6,465 nucleotides of DNA from JAHJDO01 sp030671985 [NCBI: bacterium] (GTDB lineage: Bacteria > JAHJDO01). The stretch covers positions 1-6,465 of the forward strand of contig DAOVHI010000082.1 of assembly GCA_030671985.1 (NCBI GenBank), given 5' to 3'. Within the stretch, counting starts at the first letter, position 1; every line of letters starts with the position of its first letter. Positions 1 through 6,015 of the stretch are shown one piece after another. The notes below the pieces were generated by a model. The model saw only the letters and a program-made list of their open reading frames with translations, had not been told where the DNA came from and did no database searches. The translations under genes and the position numbers were made by a program.

Positions 1-83
1 CCTCTTACATCATACCCTTCTGTCAAGACTATTCTTTTTCTGTCAGACTTAGCTTTATTTTTAATTTTTTCTATTACATTCAT
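1..83 (-). CDS. pta: Phosphate acetyltransferase-like protein, N-terminal fragment (runs off left edge)
   Basis: Only the first 27 codons are in the window, read leftwards from the ATG at 83-81. The peptide starts MNVIEKIKNKAK and continues KRIVLTEGYDVR. This resembles the start of phosphate acetyltransferases and phosphate butyryltransferases: an amphipathic helix rich in Lys and Ala, then a strand of the form K-R-I-V-L-P-E-G-x-D-x-R. Such enzymes interconvert acetyl-CoA and acetyl phosphate in the cytoplasm, usually with acetate kinase. An in-frame TGA directly precedes the ATG, so this is the first possible start. A weak GGA lies 9 bases upstream. A strong promoter at 115-143 suggests it can be expressed apart from the glycosyltransferase genes upstream. 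The P of the usual PEG is T here. Phosphate butyryltransferase, or the phosphotransacetylase-like domain of another enzyme, cannot be excluded from so short a piece. Confidence 0.55.
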   Translation of the reverse strand, partial: MNVIEKIKNKAKSDRKRIVLTEGYDVR

Positions 84-114
84 TCAATAATTTCCATGTT
101 TAAAAAGAAGCCAC

Positions 115-143
115 ACTATACCAACTCACTCTGCTTTTGTCAA
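115..143 (-). promoter_or_regulatory. Sigma70-type promoter for the pta-like gene
   Basis: On the minus strand there is a perfect -35 box TTGACA (143-138), a 17-base spacer (137-121), and TATAGT (120-115), a 5/6 match to the -10 consensus. The expected transcription start is near 107-109, about 25 bases before the pta-like ATG at 83. The -35 box and part of the spacer overlap the last codons of the GT9 gene. This is the best-scoring promoter seen in the window by eye. It implies that the pta-like gene is a separate or additional transcription unit. Confidence 0.65.
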
Positions 144-1178
144 AAAAACTTCTTTGATTGCCGATAGAACATCATCCACAGAGATATCTTTTATGCAGTC
201 GTGTTTTTTTGAATTTGTACATCTAAATTTTTCCCCCAACCTGTTCAAGCTGTGATTACACGGGCTGCAAGGAATATCTTTTCTTATTATGATGTTAGAA
301 TCTCCAAAAGGAGAGATTCTTAAAGGATCCGTTGAACCGAATATTGCCGCCGCTTTTGTGCCAACGGCACTGGCGAGATGCATAAGCCCGGAGTCATTGC
401 TGATGAATAGATTGCATTTGGATATTATTGCCGCTGTCTTGCGTATGGGCTGTGCGATAACTAGTTTTGTGTCAAAAGATGTGCGTTTTTTTATGTGTTT
501 TAATAAATGTTTTTCGTCAGGTCCTAAGAAAAAAAGCATCTTCGCGTCATATTTATTTTTAAGTTTATTTTCCAATTCGCAAAATCTTGCGATTGGCCAT
601 CTCTTTGCATTCATGCCGCTTTTTGTGCTGGAACCGGGATGGAATCCGATTATTAAATCTTGTTTGCCAAATAGATGTTGCTTTAGAAAAGTTTCGGCGT
701 ACTTTGTTTCATCAGGACGCAGTCTTAATTTAATATTCTCAATCCAATCATCCTTTTTAATGTCCAGCGCTGATGTAAGATTTAGATTTTGATATACGTC
801 ATGAACTTGCTCAATATTTACTCCATATTTATTATCGTAATCATGGGATATTTTTTTATTCGCTCCTATCAAATTTGACAGGAGTTTAAAAGCAAGCCTA
901 TGCGTAGGAAATGTGCGTATTGAAACATCTGGATTAAGCTTTCTTATTTTTGATATTGCAATCACATTCTTGCAAGCTTTTAGTGGATTATCTGATAGGA
1001 GAACAAATTCATCTATACAATTCTCCTGACGCAATAATTCTGTTGTCTGCGAAGAAAAAGCAGTGAATATAATTTTTGTTTGTTTAAATTTGTTTCGAAT
1101 GGTTCTGATTAGCGGCAGGAGCAGTATGGCGTTTCCCAGCCCTCTATTATTAATTAAGACAATGTTTTTGATGGACAT
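126..1178 (-). CDS. GT9 (heptosyltransferase-family) glycosyltransferase
   Basis: This 350-residue GT-B fold enzyme belongs to the ADP-heptose:LPS heptosyltransferase family (GT9). Members transfer a sugar from a nucleotide donor to lipopolysaccharide core or another surface glycan at the inner face of the cytoplasmic membrane. The N-terminal acceptor domain opens with a hydrophobic strand and R-G-L-G-N (residues 12-16) followed by LPLIRTI. The C-terminal donor domain has the family signatures GFHPGSS (178-184), KRWP (192-195), FLGPDE (217-222) and NDSGLMHLAS (261-270), then IFGSTDP (279-285). A tail with four cysteines (C304, C307, C320, C328) and DISVDDV is typical of the family. The length is normal. 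The usual G-D of the N-terminal loop, with its catalytic Asp in WaaC, is G-N here. The ATG at 1178 is 4 bases after the GT2 stop and has no clear Shine-Dalgarno site, which suggests cotranscription and coupling. The sugar and acceptor cannot be read from the sequence. Confidence 0.9.
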   Translation of the reverse strand: MSIKNIVLINNRGLGNAILLLPLIRTIRNKFKQTKIIFTAFSSQTTELLRQENCIDEFVLLSDNPLKACKNVIAISKIRKLNPDVSIRTFPTHRLAFKLLSNLIGANKKISHDYDNKYGVNIEQVHDVYQNLNLTSALDIKKDDWIENIKLRLRPDETKYAETFLKQHLFGKQDLIIGFHPGSSTKSGMNAKRWPIARFCELENKLKNKYDAKMLFFLGPDEKHLLKHIKKRTSFDTKLVIAQPIRKTAAIISKCNLFISNDSGLMHLASAVGTKAAAIFGSTDPLRISPFGDSNIIIRKDIPCSPCNHSLNRLGEKFRCTNSKKHDCIKDISVDDVLSAIKEVFLTKAE

Positions 1179-1182
1179 TAAC

Positions 1183-2133
1183 TTACTTGTGTTCCAATTT
1201 TTCTTTGATAGAAAAGACGTCCTTATTGTCTTGCGAACTATTTACTATCATCTCAGCCAGAAGTCCAAGGGAAACAAGTTGGACACCCAATATCATAAGC
1301 ATTACACCAAGTATCAGTAGGGGATGCCGCCCCATTATAGAGTGAAAACGCAGCCAGATGGACATAATATAGGAATTTATGATCAGTCCGAAGAACAAGA
1401 AGACAACTCCAATATTGCCGAATAGGTGAAGAGGTTTCTGATTAAATCTTAGAAAAAATATCACCGTTGCAAGATCCCAAAACCCTTCAAAAATTCTATT
1501 CATTCCATATTTGGATTTTCCATGGATGCGCTTGTTATGTGCTACTGAAATTTCTCCAACGTGAAAGCCTTTCCAATGGGCAATAACGGGAATGTAGCGA
1601 TGCAGTGTCCCATAAATTTTAATTTCTTTTAAAACTTGTTTTTTATATGCTTTTAGCCCGCAATTGAAATCATGAATCGGTATCCTTGAAAAGAACGAAG
1701 TAACAGCATTGTATATGCGAGACAGAATGATCTTGGCAAATCCATCTTTTCTTTTTTTTCTCCATCCTGATACAACGTCGTATCCTTGATTTATCTTTTC
1801 TATAAGGTTTGGTATATCGGCCGGATCGTTCTGAAGATCTGCGTCTGTTGTAATAACAATTTCTCCTTCTGCCTCTAAAAAACCGGCAGCAAGTGCAGCC
1901 GTTTTACCGAATTTTTTTCGTAGTTTTAAGACTTTTATATTTTGATTTTTCTTATGTAATGATTTTAATATTTCAAATGAATTATCATTGCTGCCGTCAT
2001 CAACGAAAATAATTTCACATTTTTTTTCCAGTAATAAAGAATTGTTAAGCACAGTCTGAATTCTGTCATGTAATTCGCATATACTGGGTGCTTCATTAAA
2101 CAGGGGAATAACTATCGATATATATGTTTCCAC
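1183..2133 (-). CDS. GT2 polyprenyl-phosphate glycosyltransferase (GtrB/DPMS/ArnC-like)
   Basis: This 316-residue GT-A enzyme has two C-terminal membrane helices, the layout of undecaprenyl-phosphate sugar transferases such as GtrB and ArnC and of dolichyl-phosphate mannose synthase. They move a sugar from a nucleotide donor to the lipid carrier at the cytoplasmic face. The catalytic domain starts at once (SIVIPLFNE, residues 6-14). It shows FVDDGSND (43-50), the GKTAALAAGF helix (76-85), the metal-binding D97-A98-D99 in TTDADLQNDP, the FNCGLKAY segment (156-163), and the R202-H204-G205-K206-S207-K208-Y209 loop typical of the family. Membrane helices are at about 236-258 and 270-295. The start is GTG, only 1 base after the GT39 stop. 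In-frame upstream codons reach a stop (TAA) after five sense codons with no other usual start, and the fold begins at residue 5, so GTG is well supported. The adjacent GT39 gene is the natural user of the lipid-linked sugar. The sugar is unknown. Confidence 0.92.
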   Translation of the reverse strand: METYISIVIPLFNEAPSICELHDRIQTVLNNSLLLEKKCEIIFVDDGSNDNSFEILKSLHKKNQNIKVLKLRKKFGKTAALAAGFLEAEGEIVITTDADLQNDPADIPNLIEKINQGYDVVSGWRKKRKDGFAKIILSRIYNAVTSFFSRIPIHDFNCGLKAYKKQVLKEIKIYGTLHRYIPVIAHWKGFHVGEISVAHNKRIHGKSKYGMNRIFEGFWDLATVIFFLRFNQKPLHLFGNIGVVFLFFGLIINSYIMSIWLRFHSIMGRHPLLILGVMLMILGVQLVSLGLLAEMIVNSSQDNKDVFSIKEKLEHK

Positions 2134-2134
2134 C

Positions 2135-3679
2135 TTAATACTTAGCTCTTAATTCCATATTTGACATGATATCACAAATATCAGATTTTTTGTATATCTT
2201 CACGATCGGCACACCTTGATAAGATACTTCATATACCGGCTGTGCATGTTTATATATTTTCCACACTTTATCATTAAACATTCCCTGTCTTGATAAAAGA
2301 ATCAGATAATCGAAATCCTCATCACCAATACCTGCTATTTTTATATCCTTTCTCAATAATCCTGTTTCTTTATAGAATCCTGGCACAAAGCTGCCAATCG
2401 GATAAAATATTACACGTCCATTCTTAGGAGTAGTGTCATTTACAAATCCAAGAGTTTCTTTTGTGATGCAGTCTCCCCAGTAGGTAGTTTCCATCCCAAG
2501 TTTATGAGCTCCTCTAATTCCACCAATGAACATATTATAATAGGATGTTTGATATGGATGTATACGTACCAGAGTTATTAATGCAGGAAGTAATAATATG
2601 TAGAGGTAATTTGTTGAGAATTTAGCATATGTGCTTATTCTCTTACGTAGTTCAAAGAATCCTATGCCTGCAAGTACGGCTAAAAAAGGAAATACGGGCA
2701 TAAAAAGTCTTATGCCGTCATATTTTTGAGCTATTGGCAACGACATCAGTATCAATAGAAATAAAACGTTTATAACGGCCATGCCAAATATTTTATCTTT
2801 AAAGTGTTTTTTGATATATATTTGTATCCCATAGATTGATAACAAGAGCGTTGCGGGCGGGGCGGTTGTTGCCAAAAGGATTAATGGATAGTGCCATGGA
2901 GCAATTTGCGCGCCGTAGATTTTTCCAAGATAAAAAACATTAACAGAATTATGTTTTACGTGATACAGATAAAACTTAATAAGATTAGAAAAAGGGGCGT
3001 ACCATAGTCCTGGCCAGAGTGCTATAAGTACTATAGGGGAAAGAAGAAAGATAAATAGGGTATTCCTCGCATAAGATTTTCTTCTGTATATTTGTCCCCA
3101 CAATAAAAGGGGGATTATTAAAAATACGGAGCTTTCTTTTGTTAATAAAGCAAGTCCTGATATTAGACCGACAAATATGCTCCATTTTGGGGAACTGGTT
3201 CCTTTAATAAACGCCCAGCACACGACAAACCAGACCAGAGCGATAGGAATGTCATATGCCGCAAAATGACCATGCGCAAAAACACGAGGCATGAGAAACA
3301 GTGATAAGGATGAAAAAATAGCAGTGTGAATATCGTAGTATCTTAGACTAAAAAAATAAACAGAAAGTATAAGAAGCGCAAATAAAAGACACATAGGTAT
3401 TCTGCAAGAGTATAGAATGCCAACATATTTGTGCAGCAATAATAAGCCTGAACTCATAACATATTTCACAAGAGGCGGATGCGGTTCAAAGCGCCAGATA
3501 TCTTTTATTGTGCTTTCCGAGAAAGGATGCGGAGAATTTAGCCAGTCAACCTGATGAAGAATATATGAAATATAGATTGGTTCGTCCCATGTTATGCCAT
3601 AATCAAAAACAGTAAGCACGCTTGAAATGAAAACAACAAGAAAGATACAAATTCCTATAAATATGTAAGCTTTTTTCAT
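2135..3679 (-). CDS. GT39/PMT-type multi-pass membrane glycosyltransferase
   Basis: This 514-residue integral membrane protein has about ten to eleven hydrophobic helices and is of the PMT/ArnT (GT-C) type. These enzymes take a sugar from a polyprenyl-phosphate carrier and add it to a protein or glycolipid on the outer side of the cytoplasmic membrane. Helix 1 (about 5-25) is followed by the hallmark acidic loop D26-x5-D32-E33-P34, which holds the catalytic Asp in this superfamily. Next come HPPLVKY (67-73) and the HGHFAAYDIP segment (136-145). The C-terminal part has QTSYYNMFIGGIRGA (377-391) and TTYWGD (398-403), a combination I recall from a bacterial GT39 subgroup, then a soluble tail of about 110 residues. 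The ATG start gives a normal MKK plus signal-anchor N-terminus but has no Shine-Dalgarno site. It is the first gene of the leftward operon and likely works with the GT2 gene that follows 1 base later. The sugar and acceptor are unknown. Confidence 0.87.
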   Translation of the reverse strand: MKKAYIFIGICIFLVVFISSVLTVFDYGITWDEPIYISYILHQVDWLNSPHPFSESTIKDIWRFEPHPPLVKYVMSSGLLLLHKYVGILYSCRIPMCLLFALLILSVYFFSLRYYDIHTAIFSSLSLFLMPRVFAHGHFAAYDIPIALVWFVVCWAFIKGTSSPKWSIFVGLISGLALLTKESSVFLIIPLLLWGQIYRRKSYARNTLFIFLLSPIVLIALWPGLWYAPFSNLIKFYLYHVKHNSVNVFYLGKIYGAQIAPWHYPLILLATTAPPATLLLSIYGIQIYIKKHFKDKIFGMAVINVLFLLILMSLPIAQKYDGIRLFMPVFPFLAVLAGIGFFELRKRISTYAKFSTNYLYILLLPALITLVRIHPYQTSYYNMFIGGIRGAHKLGMETTYWGDCITKETLGFVNDTTPKNGRVIFYPIGSFVPGFYKETGLLRKDIKIAGIGDEDFDYLILLSRQGMFNDKVWKIYKHAQPVYEVSYQGVPIVKIYKKSDICDIMSNMELRAKY

Positions 3680-3686
3680 GATTTTT

Positions 3687-3715
3687 ATATTAACAAATTA
3701 CTAAATCTATTACAA
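3687..3715 (-). promoter_or_regulatory. Possible promoter for the leftward glycosyltransferase operon
   Basis: The minus strand shows TTGTAA (3715-3710, 4/6 match to -35), a 17-base spacer, and TAATAT (3692-3687, 4/6 match to -10) preceded by a TGN extension. The start of transcription would fall at or next to the ATG at 3679, giving a leaderless or nearly leaderless mRNA, which agrees with the lack of a Shine-Dalgarno site. An alternative -10, TATAAA at 3721-3716, would leave a leader of about 30 bases but has no good -35. The region is very AT-rich, so chance matches are likely. Confidence 0.35.
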
Positions 3716-3735
3716 TTTATACGCTCGAATCGGAA

Positions 3736-3763
3736 TTGCCTTATGCTAGTAAAATGATATAAT
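3736..3763 (+). promoter_or_regulatory. Extended -10 promoter for yqeK-argS
   Basis: TTGCCT (3736-3741, 4/6 match to -35), a 16-base spacer, and a perfect TATAAT (3758-3763) preceded by TGA, making an extended -10 (TGN-TATAAT). Transcription should start near 3769-3771. The -10 covers the ATG at 3762-3764, so that ATG would lie upstream of the mRNA start. The next in-frame ATG (3774) would then sit within a few bases of the 5' end. Confidence 0.55.
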
Positions 3764-3773
3764 GCCGAAAGCT

Positions 3774-4340
3774 ATGGATGATATTAAGAAAATACTAAAA
3801 GGCATGCTTAGCCGTCAAACGTATGCTCATTCTATTTCAACATATAAAACTGCGCTGGGCTTGGCAGAAAGATTTGGGGTCTCAGATAAGAAGGTTGGGC
3901 TTGCGGCGATTCTTCACGACTGCGCAAAATCTATGCCGTATGATGAACTGATATATAATGTTGAAAAATATAAGATTTCTGTTGATAAGCTTGAACTGAA
4001 GACGGAGTCTCTGCTTCATGCTCCTGTCGGCAGTAAGCTCGCCAGTGTAGTTTTTGGAATAACAGATCCTCAAATATTAAATGCAATAAGATATCATACA
4101 ACAGCAGCTCCTGAGATGTCCGATGTCGCAAAAATCATATATGTAGCGGATTTTATTGAATTGGCCAGAGGTCATAAAGGAGTAGCGGATGCAAGAAAAG
4201 TGGCAGAAAAGGATATAGATAGAGCAATGCTCTTTATTTTGAGGGATAAGATTCCACGTCTGGTAAAAAAAGAAGTTTTGATTCATCCCAGATCAATTAA
4301 GGCATTAAACTGGTTTCTGGAAAAGGAGAAAAAGAAGTGA
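3774..4340 (+). CDS. yqeK: YqeK-type HD-domain hydrolase (symmetrical Ap4A hydrolase)
   Basis: This protein of 188 residues, counted from the ATG at 3774, is of the YqeK family: metal-dependent HD-superfamily enzymes that split diadenosine tetraphosphate (Ap4A) into two ADP in the cytoplasm. The HD-domain ligands are visible: H19 (TYAHS), H48-D49 (ILHDCAK) and D126 (IYVADFIE). The family-specific motifs LLHAPVGSKLA (H82) and IRYHTT (H108) are also present. The length is normal for the family. A longer reading from the ATG at 3762 adds four residues (MPKA), but that ATG lies in a perfect -10 box and has no ribosome-binding site, so I prefer 3774, which also fits the family's usual short N-terminus. 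In Firmicutes yqeK often follows nadD; here it is instead the first gene before argS, with its TGA overlapping the argS GTG. The old annotation 'HD hydrolase involved in NAD metabolism' refers to the same family. Confidence 0.9.
   Translation: MDDIKKILKGMLSRQTYAHSISTYKTALGLAERFGVSDKKVGLAAILHDCAKSMPYDELIYNVEKYKISVDKLELKTESLLHAPVGSKLASVVFGITDPQILNAIRYHTTAAPEMSDVAKIIYVADFIELARGHKGVADARKVAEKDIDRAMLFILRDKIPRLVKKEVLIHPRSIKALNWFLEKEKKK
4323..4340 (+). promoter_or_regulatory. argS ribosome-binding site and GTGA stop-start overlap
   Basis: AAGGAG at 4323-4328 lies 8 bases before the GTG at 4337. The GTG shares GTGA (4337-4340) with the yqeK stop. This is the only strong Shine-Dalgarno site noted in the window; it decides the GTG start of argS and points to translational coupling with yqeK. 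Confidence 0.75.
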
Positions 4341-6007
4341 TTAATAAAGCTCAACACATAGCAAGAATAGTTCAGAATAGTATTGAGAGAACTTATTCCG
4401 TTCAAGACCTATCCATTTCAATAGAGAGAACAAAAGATGAGAGATTTGGTGATTTTTCAACAAATGCAGCCATGATGCATTCAAATAGATTAAAAGAATC
4501 GCCAATGAGCATAGGCGAAAAGTTATGCAGAGATATAAACAAATCTTTGTCTAAAGATTTGTTGGCAGATAAAGTTGAACTGGTTAAACCTGGATTTATA
4601 AATTTTTACATTAGCAAGAAGTTTTGGATAGATATTTTTAGAGAAGTTGTTCTGGTAGGAAAAAATTATGGTAGAAGCAATACAGGAGATGGCAAGAAAA
4701 TCTTGGTAGAATTTGTAGGGTCAAATCCCACAGGACCGCTCAACGTAGTAAGCGCAAGAGCTGCGTCTATTGGTGATAGTTTATGCAATATTCTCTCATT
4801 TAATGGATATGATGTAAAAAGAGAATTCTATATAAACGATGCGGGAGAACAGATTTCAAGGCTTGTTGAATCACTTATTGCAAGATATACCCAGATACAT
4901 GATCCCTGTTTTGAATTTCCTGATGATGGCTATCACGGCGATTATGTAAAGGATATGGCAGAAGAGCTAAATAGAGTATACAAGGGTAAGAGTTTGCTGA
5001 ATAAGATAGATGACGATGTGTGGTTTAGATGTAGGCACTTTATATTAAGCAGCCAAAAGCGTGATGTAGAGAATTTTGGAGTTAAGTTTGATAAGTGGTT
5101 CAGTGAGAAAGAACTTCTGCATGATTCAGACAAAATTACCGATACTTTGAAAAAATTAGAAGAGCGTGGTTTTACACGCAAAAAAGATGACGCAACGTGG
5201 TTTCAATCAACAAAGCTTGGCGACGACGAGGACAGAGTTCTGGTAAAATCTAATGGAGTACCGACATATTTTTTGGCAGACATTGCGTACCACCTTGACA
5301 AGTTTAATAGGGGATTTGACAAAGCCATTGATTTTATGGGGCCTGATCATCATGGTCATATAGGAAGATTGAAAATGGCTATGAAAGCGTTGGGCATTGA
5401 TGAGAAATGGCTAGATATTTTTATAGTTCAGCAGGTTAATCTTATGCGTAATGGAGAGAAAATCAAAATGTCTAAAAGAGCCGGAAGGTTTGAGACAATG
5501 AAGGATTTAGTGTCGGAAGTCGGCAAGGACGCTGCCAGATTCTTTTTTCTTATGAGAACACAGAGCAGTCATCTTGACTTTGACCTGAATTTAGCAAAGG
5601 AAGAGTCTTCCAAAAATCCTGTTTATTATATTCAGTATGCGCATGCAAGGCTATGCAATATATTAAAACATGCTGAGGCCCAAAAAGTAAGTATAGAGGA
5701 AATAGAGATTGCAAATACTGAGCTTTTAGATAAAGCGGAAGAAGTTGAATTAGCAAAAACATTAGCAGGATTTGAAGACACATGCGAGGCACGCGTCCTG
5801 ACATACGCACCTCACAAAATAGCTGGATATTTGCTGAAGCTTGCCGGAATATTTCATAATTTTTATAATAAACATCGTGTTGTTACCGGAAACAAAGAAT
5901 TGACAGCTGCAAGGCTTCTAATCGTTAAATCTACCGGAATTGTTCTGGCAAACGGACTCAGGCTTCTTGGCATATCCGCGCCTAAAAAAATGCAAAATAA
6001 AGATTAA
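4337..6007 (+). CDS. argS: Arginyl-tRNA synthetase
   Basis: This 556-residue class I aminoacyl-tRNA synthetase attaches arginine to tRNA-Arg in the cytoplasm. The N-terminal Add1 domain (about 1-90) includes GDFSTNAAM and KPGFINFYIS. The Rossmann catalytic domain (about 118-395) has EFVGSNPTGPL (125-135), REFYINDAGEQ (162-172), MGPDHHGHIGRLK (334-346) and a perfect KMSK (377-380) followed by RAGRFETMKDLV. The helical anticodon-binding (DALR) domain starts near NPVYYIQYAHARL (427-439) and runs to the end. Length and domain order are normal. The odd point is the HIGH motif: where ArgRS normally has H-V-G-H, this protein has N136-V137-V138-S139. The surrounding residues (NPTGPL before, AR-A-x-x-I-G-D after) are conserved, so it is not a frameshift. 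The start is GTG, supported by AAGGAG 8 bases upstream and by the overlap with yqeK. It is probably the only argS and essential, but that cannot be seen here. Confidence 0.97.
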   Translation: MINKAQHIARIVQNSIERTYSVQDLSISIERTKDERFGDFSTNAAMMHSNRLKESPMSIGEKLCRDINKSLSKDLLADKVELVKPGFINFYISKKFWIDIFREVVLVGKNYGRSNTGDGKKILVEFVGSNPTGPLNVVSARAASIGDSLCNILSFNGYDVKREFYINDAGEQISRLVESLIARYTQIHDPCFEFPDDGYHGDYVKDMAEELNRVYKGKSLLNKIDDDVWFRCRHFILSSQKRDVENFGVKFDKWFSEKELLHDSDKITDTLKKLEERGFTRKKDDATWFQSTKLGDDEDRVLVKSNGVPTYFLADIAYHLDKFNRGFDKAIDFMGPDHHGHIGRLKMAMKALGIDEKWLDIFIVQQVNLMRNGEKIKMSKRAGRFETMKDLVSEVGKDAARFFFLMRTQSSHLDFDLNLAKEESSKNPVYYIQYAHARLCNILKHAEAQKVSIEEIEIANTELLDKAEEVELAKTLAGFEDTCEARVLTYAPHKIAGYLLKLAGIFHNFYNKHRVVTGNKELTAARLLIVKSTGIVLANGLRLLGISAPKKMQNKD

Positions 6008-6015
6008 AATAATAC

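Noticed and set aside
84-97. Five-codon mini-frame (ATG...TGA) ending directly before the pta-like ATG, which might be a leader peptide
   Set aside because: It is in the same frame as the gene, has no ribosome-binding site and no attenuator-like structure, so chance is enough to explain it.
84-125. Terminator between the GT9 gene and the pta-like gene
   Set aside because: There is a run of T on the minus strand (CTTTTT near 103-108) but no stable inverted repeat before it.
289-792. 167-residue open frame on the plus strand opposite the GT9 gene
   Set aside because: It lies fully inside the GT9 gene, shows no family motif, and its Ser/Phe/Leu/Cys-rich composition is what antisense reading of a coding gene gives.
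2846-2868. Short GC-rich patch inside the GT39 gene that might mark an insertion or transferred segment
   Set aside because: It encodes an Ala/Pro/Thr stretch at a helix start (about residues 270-278) in frame; only a few codons are affected and flanking sequence is continuous.
5295-5321. Two TTGACA hexamers inside argS that might be -35 boxes
   Set aside because: Neither has a -10-like hexamer at 16-18 bases; both simply encode conserved-looking L-D-K / F-D-K residues.
5967-6015. Possible separate promoter before the GlcD-like gene (TTGGCA at 5967)
   Set aside because: The correct spacing falls on ATGCAA/TGCAAA, which is not a -10 box. The 8-base gap to argS favours cotranscription.
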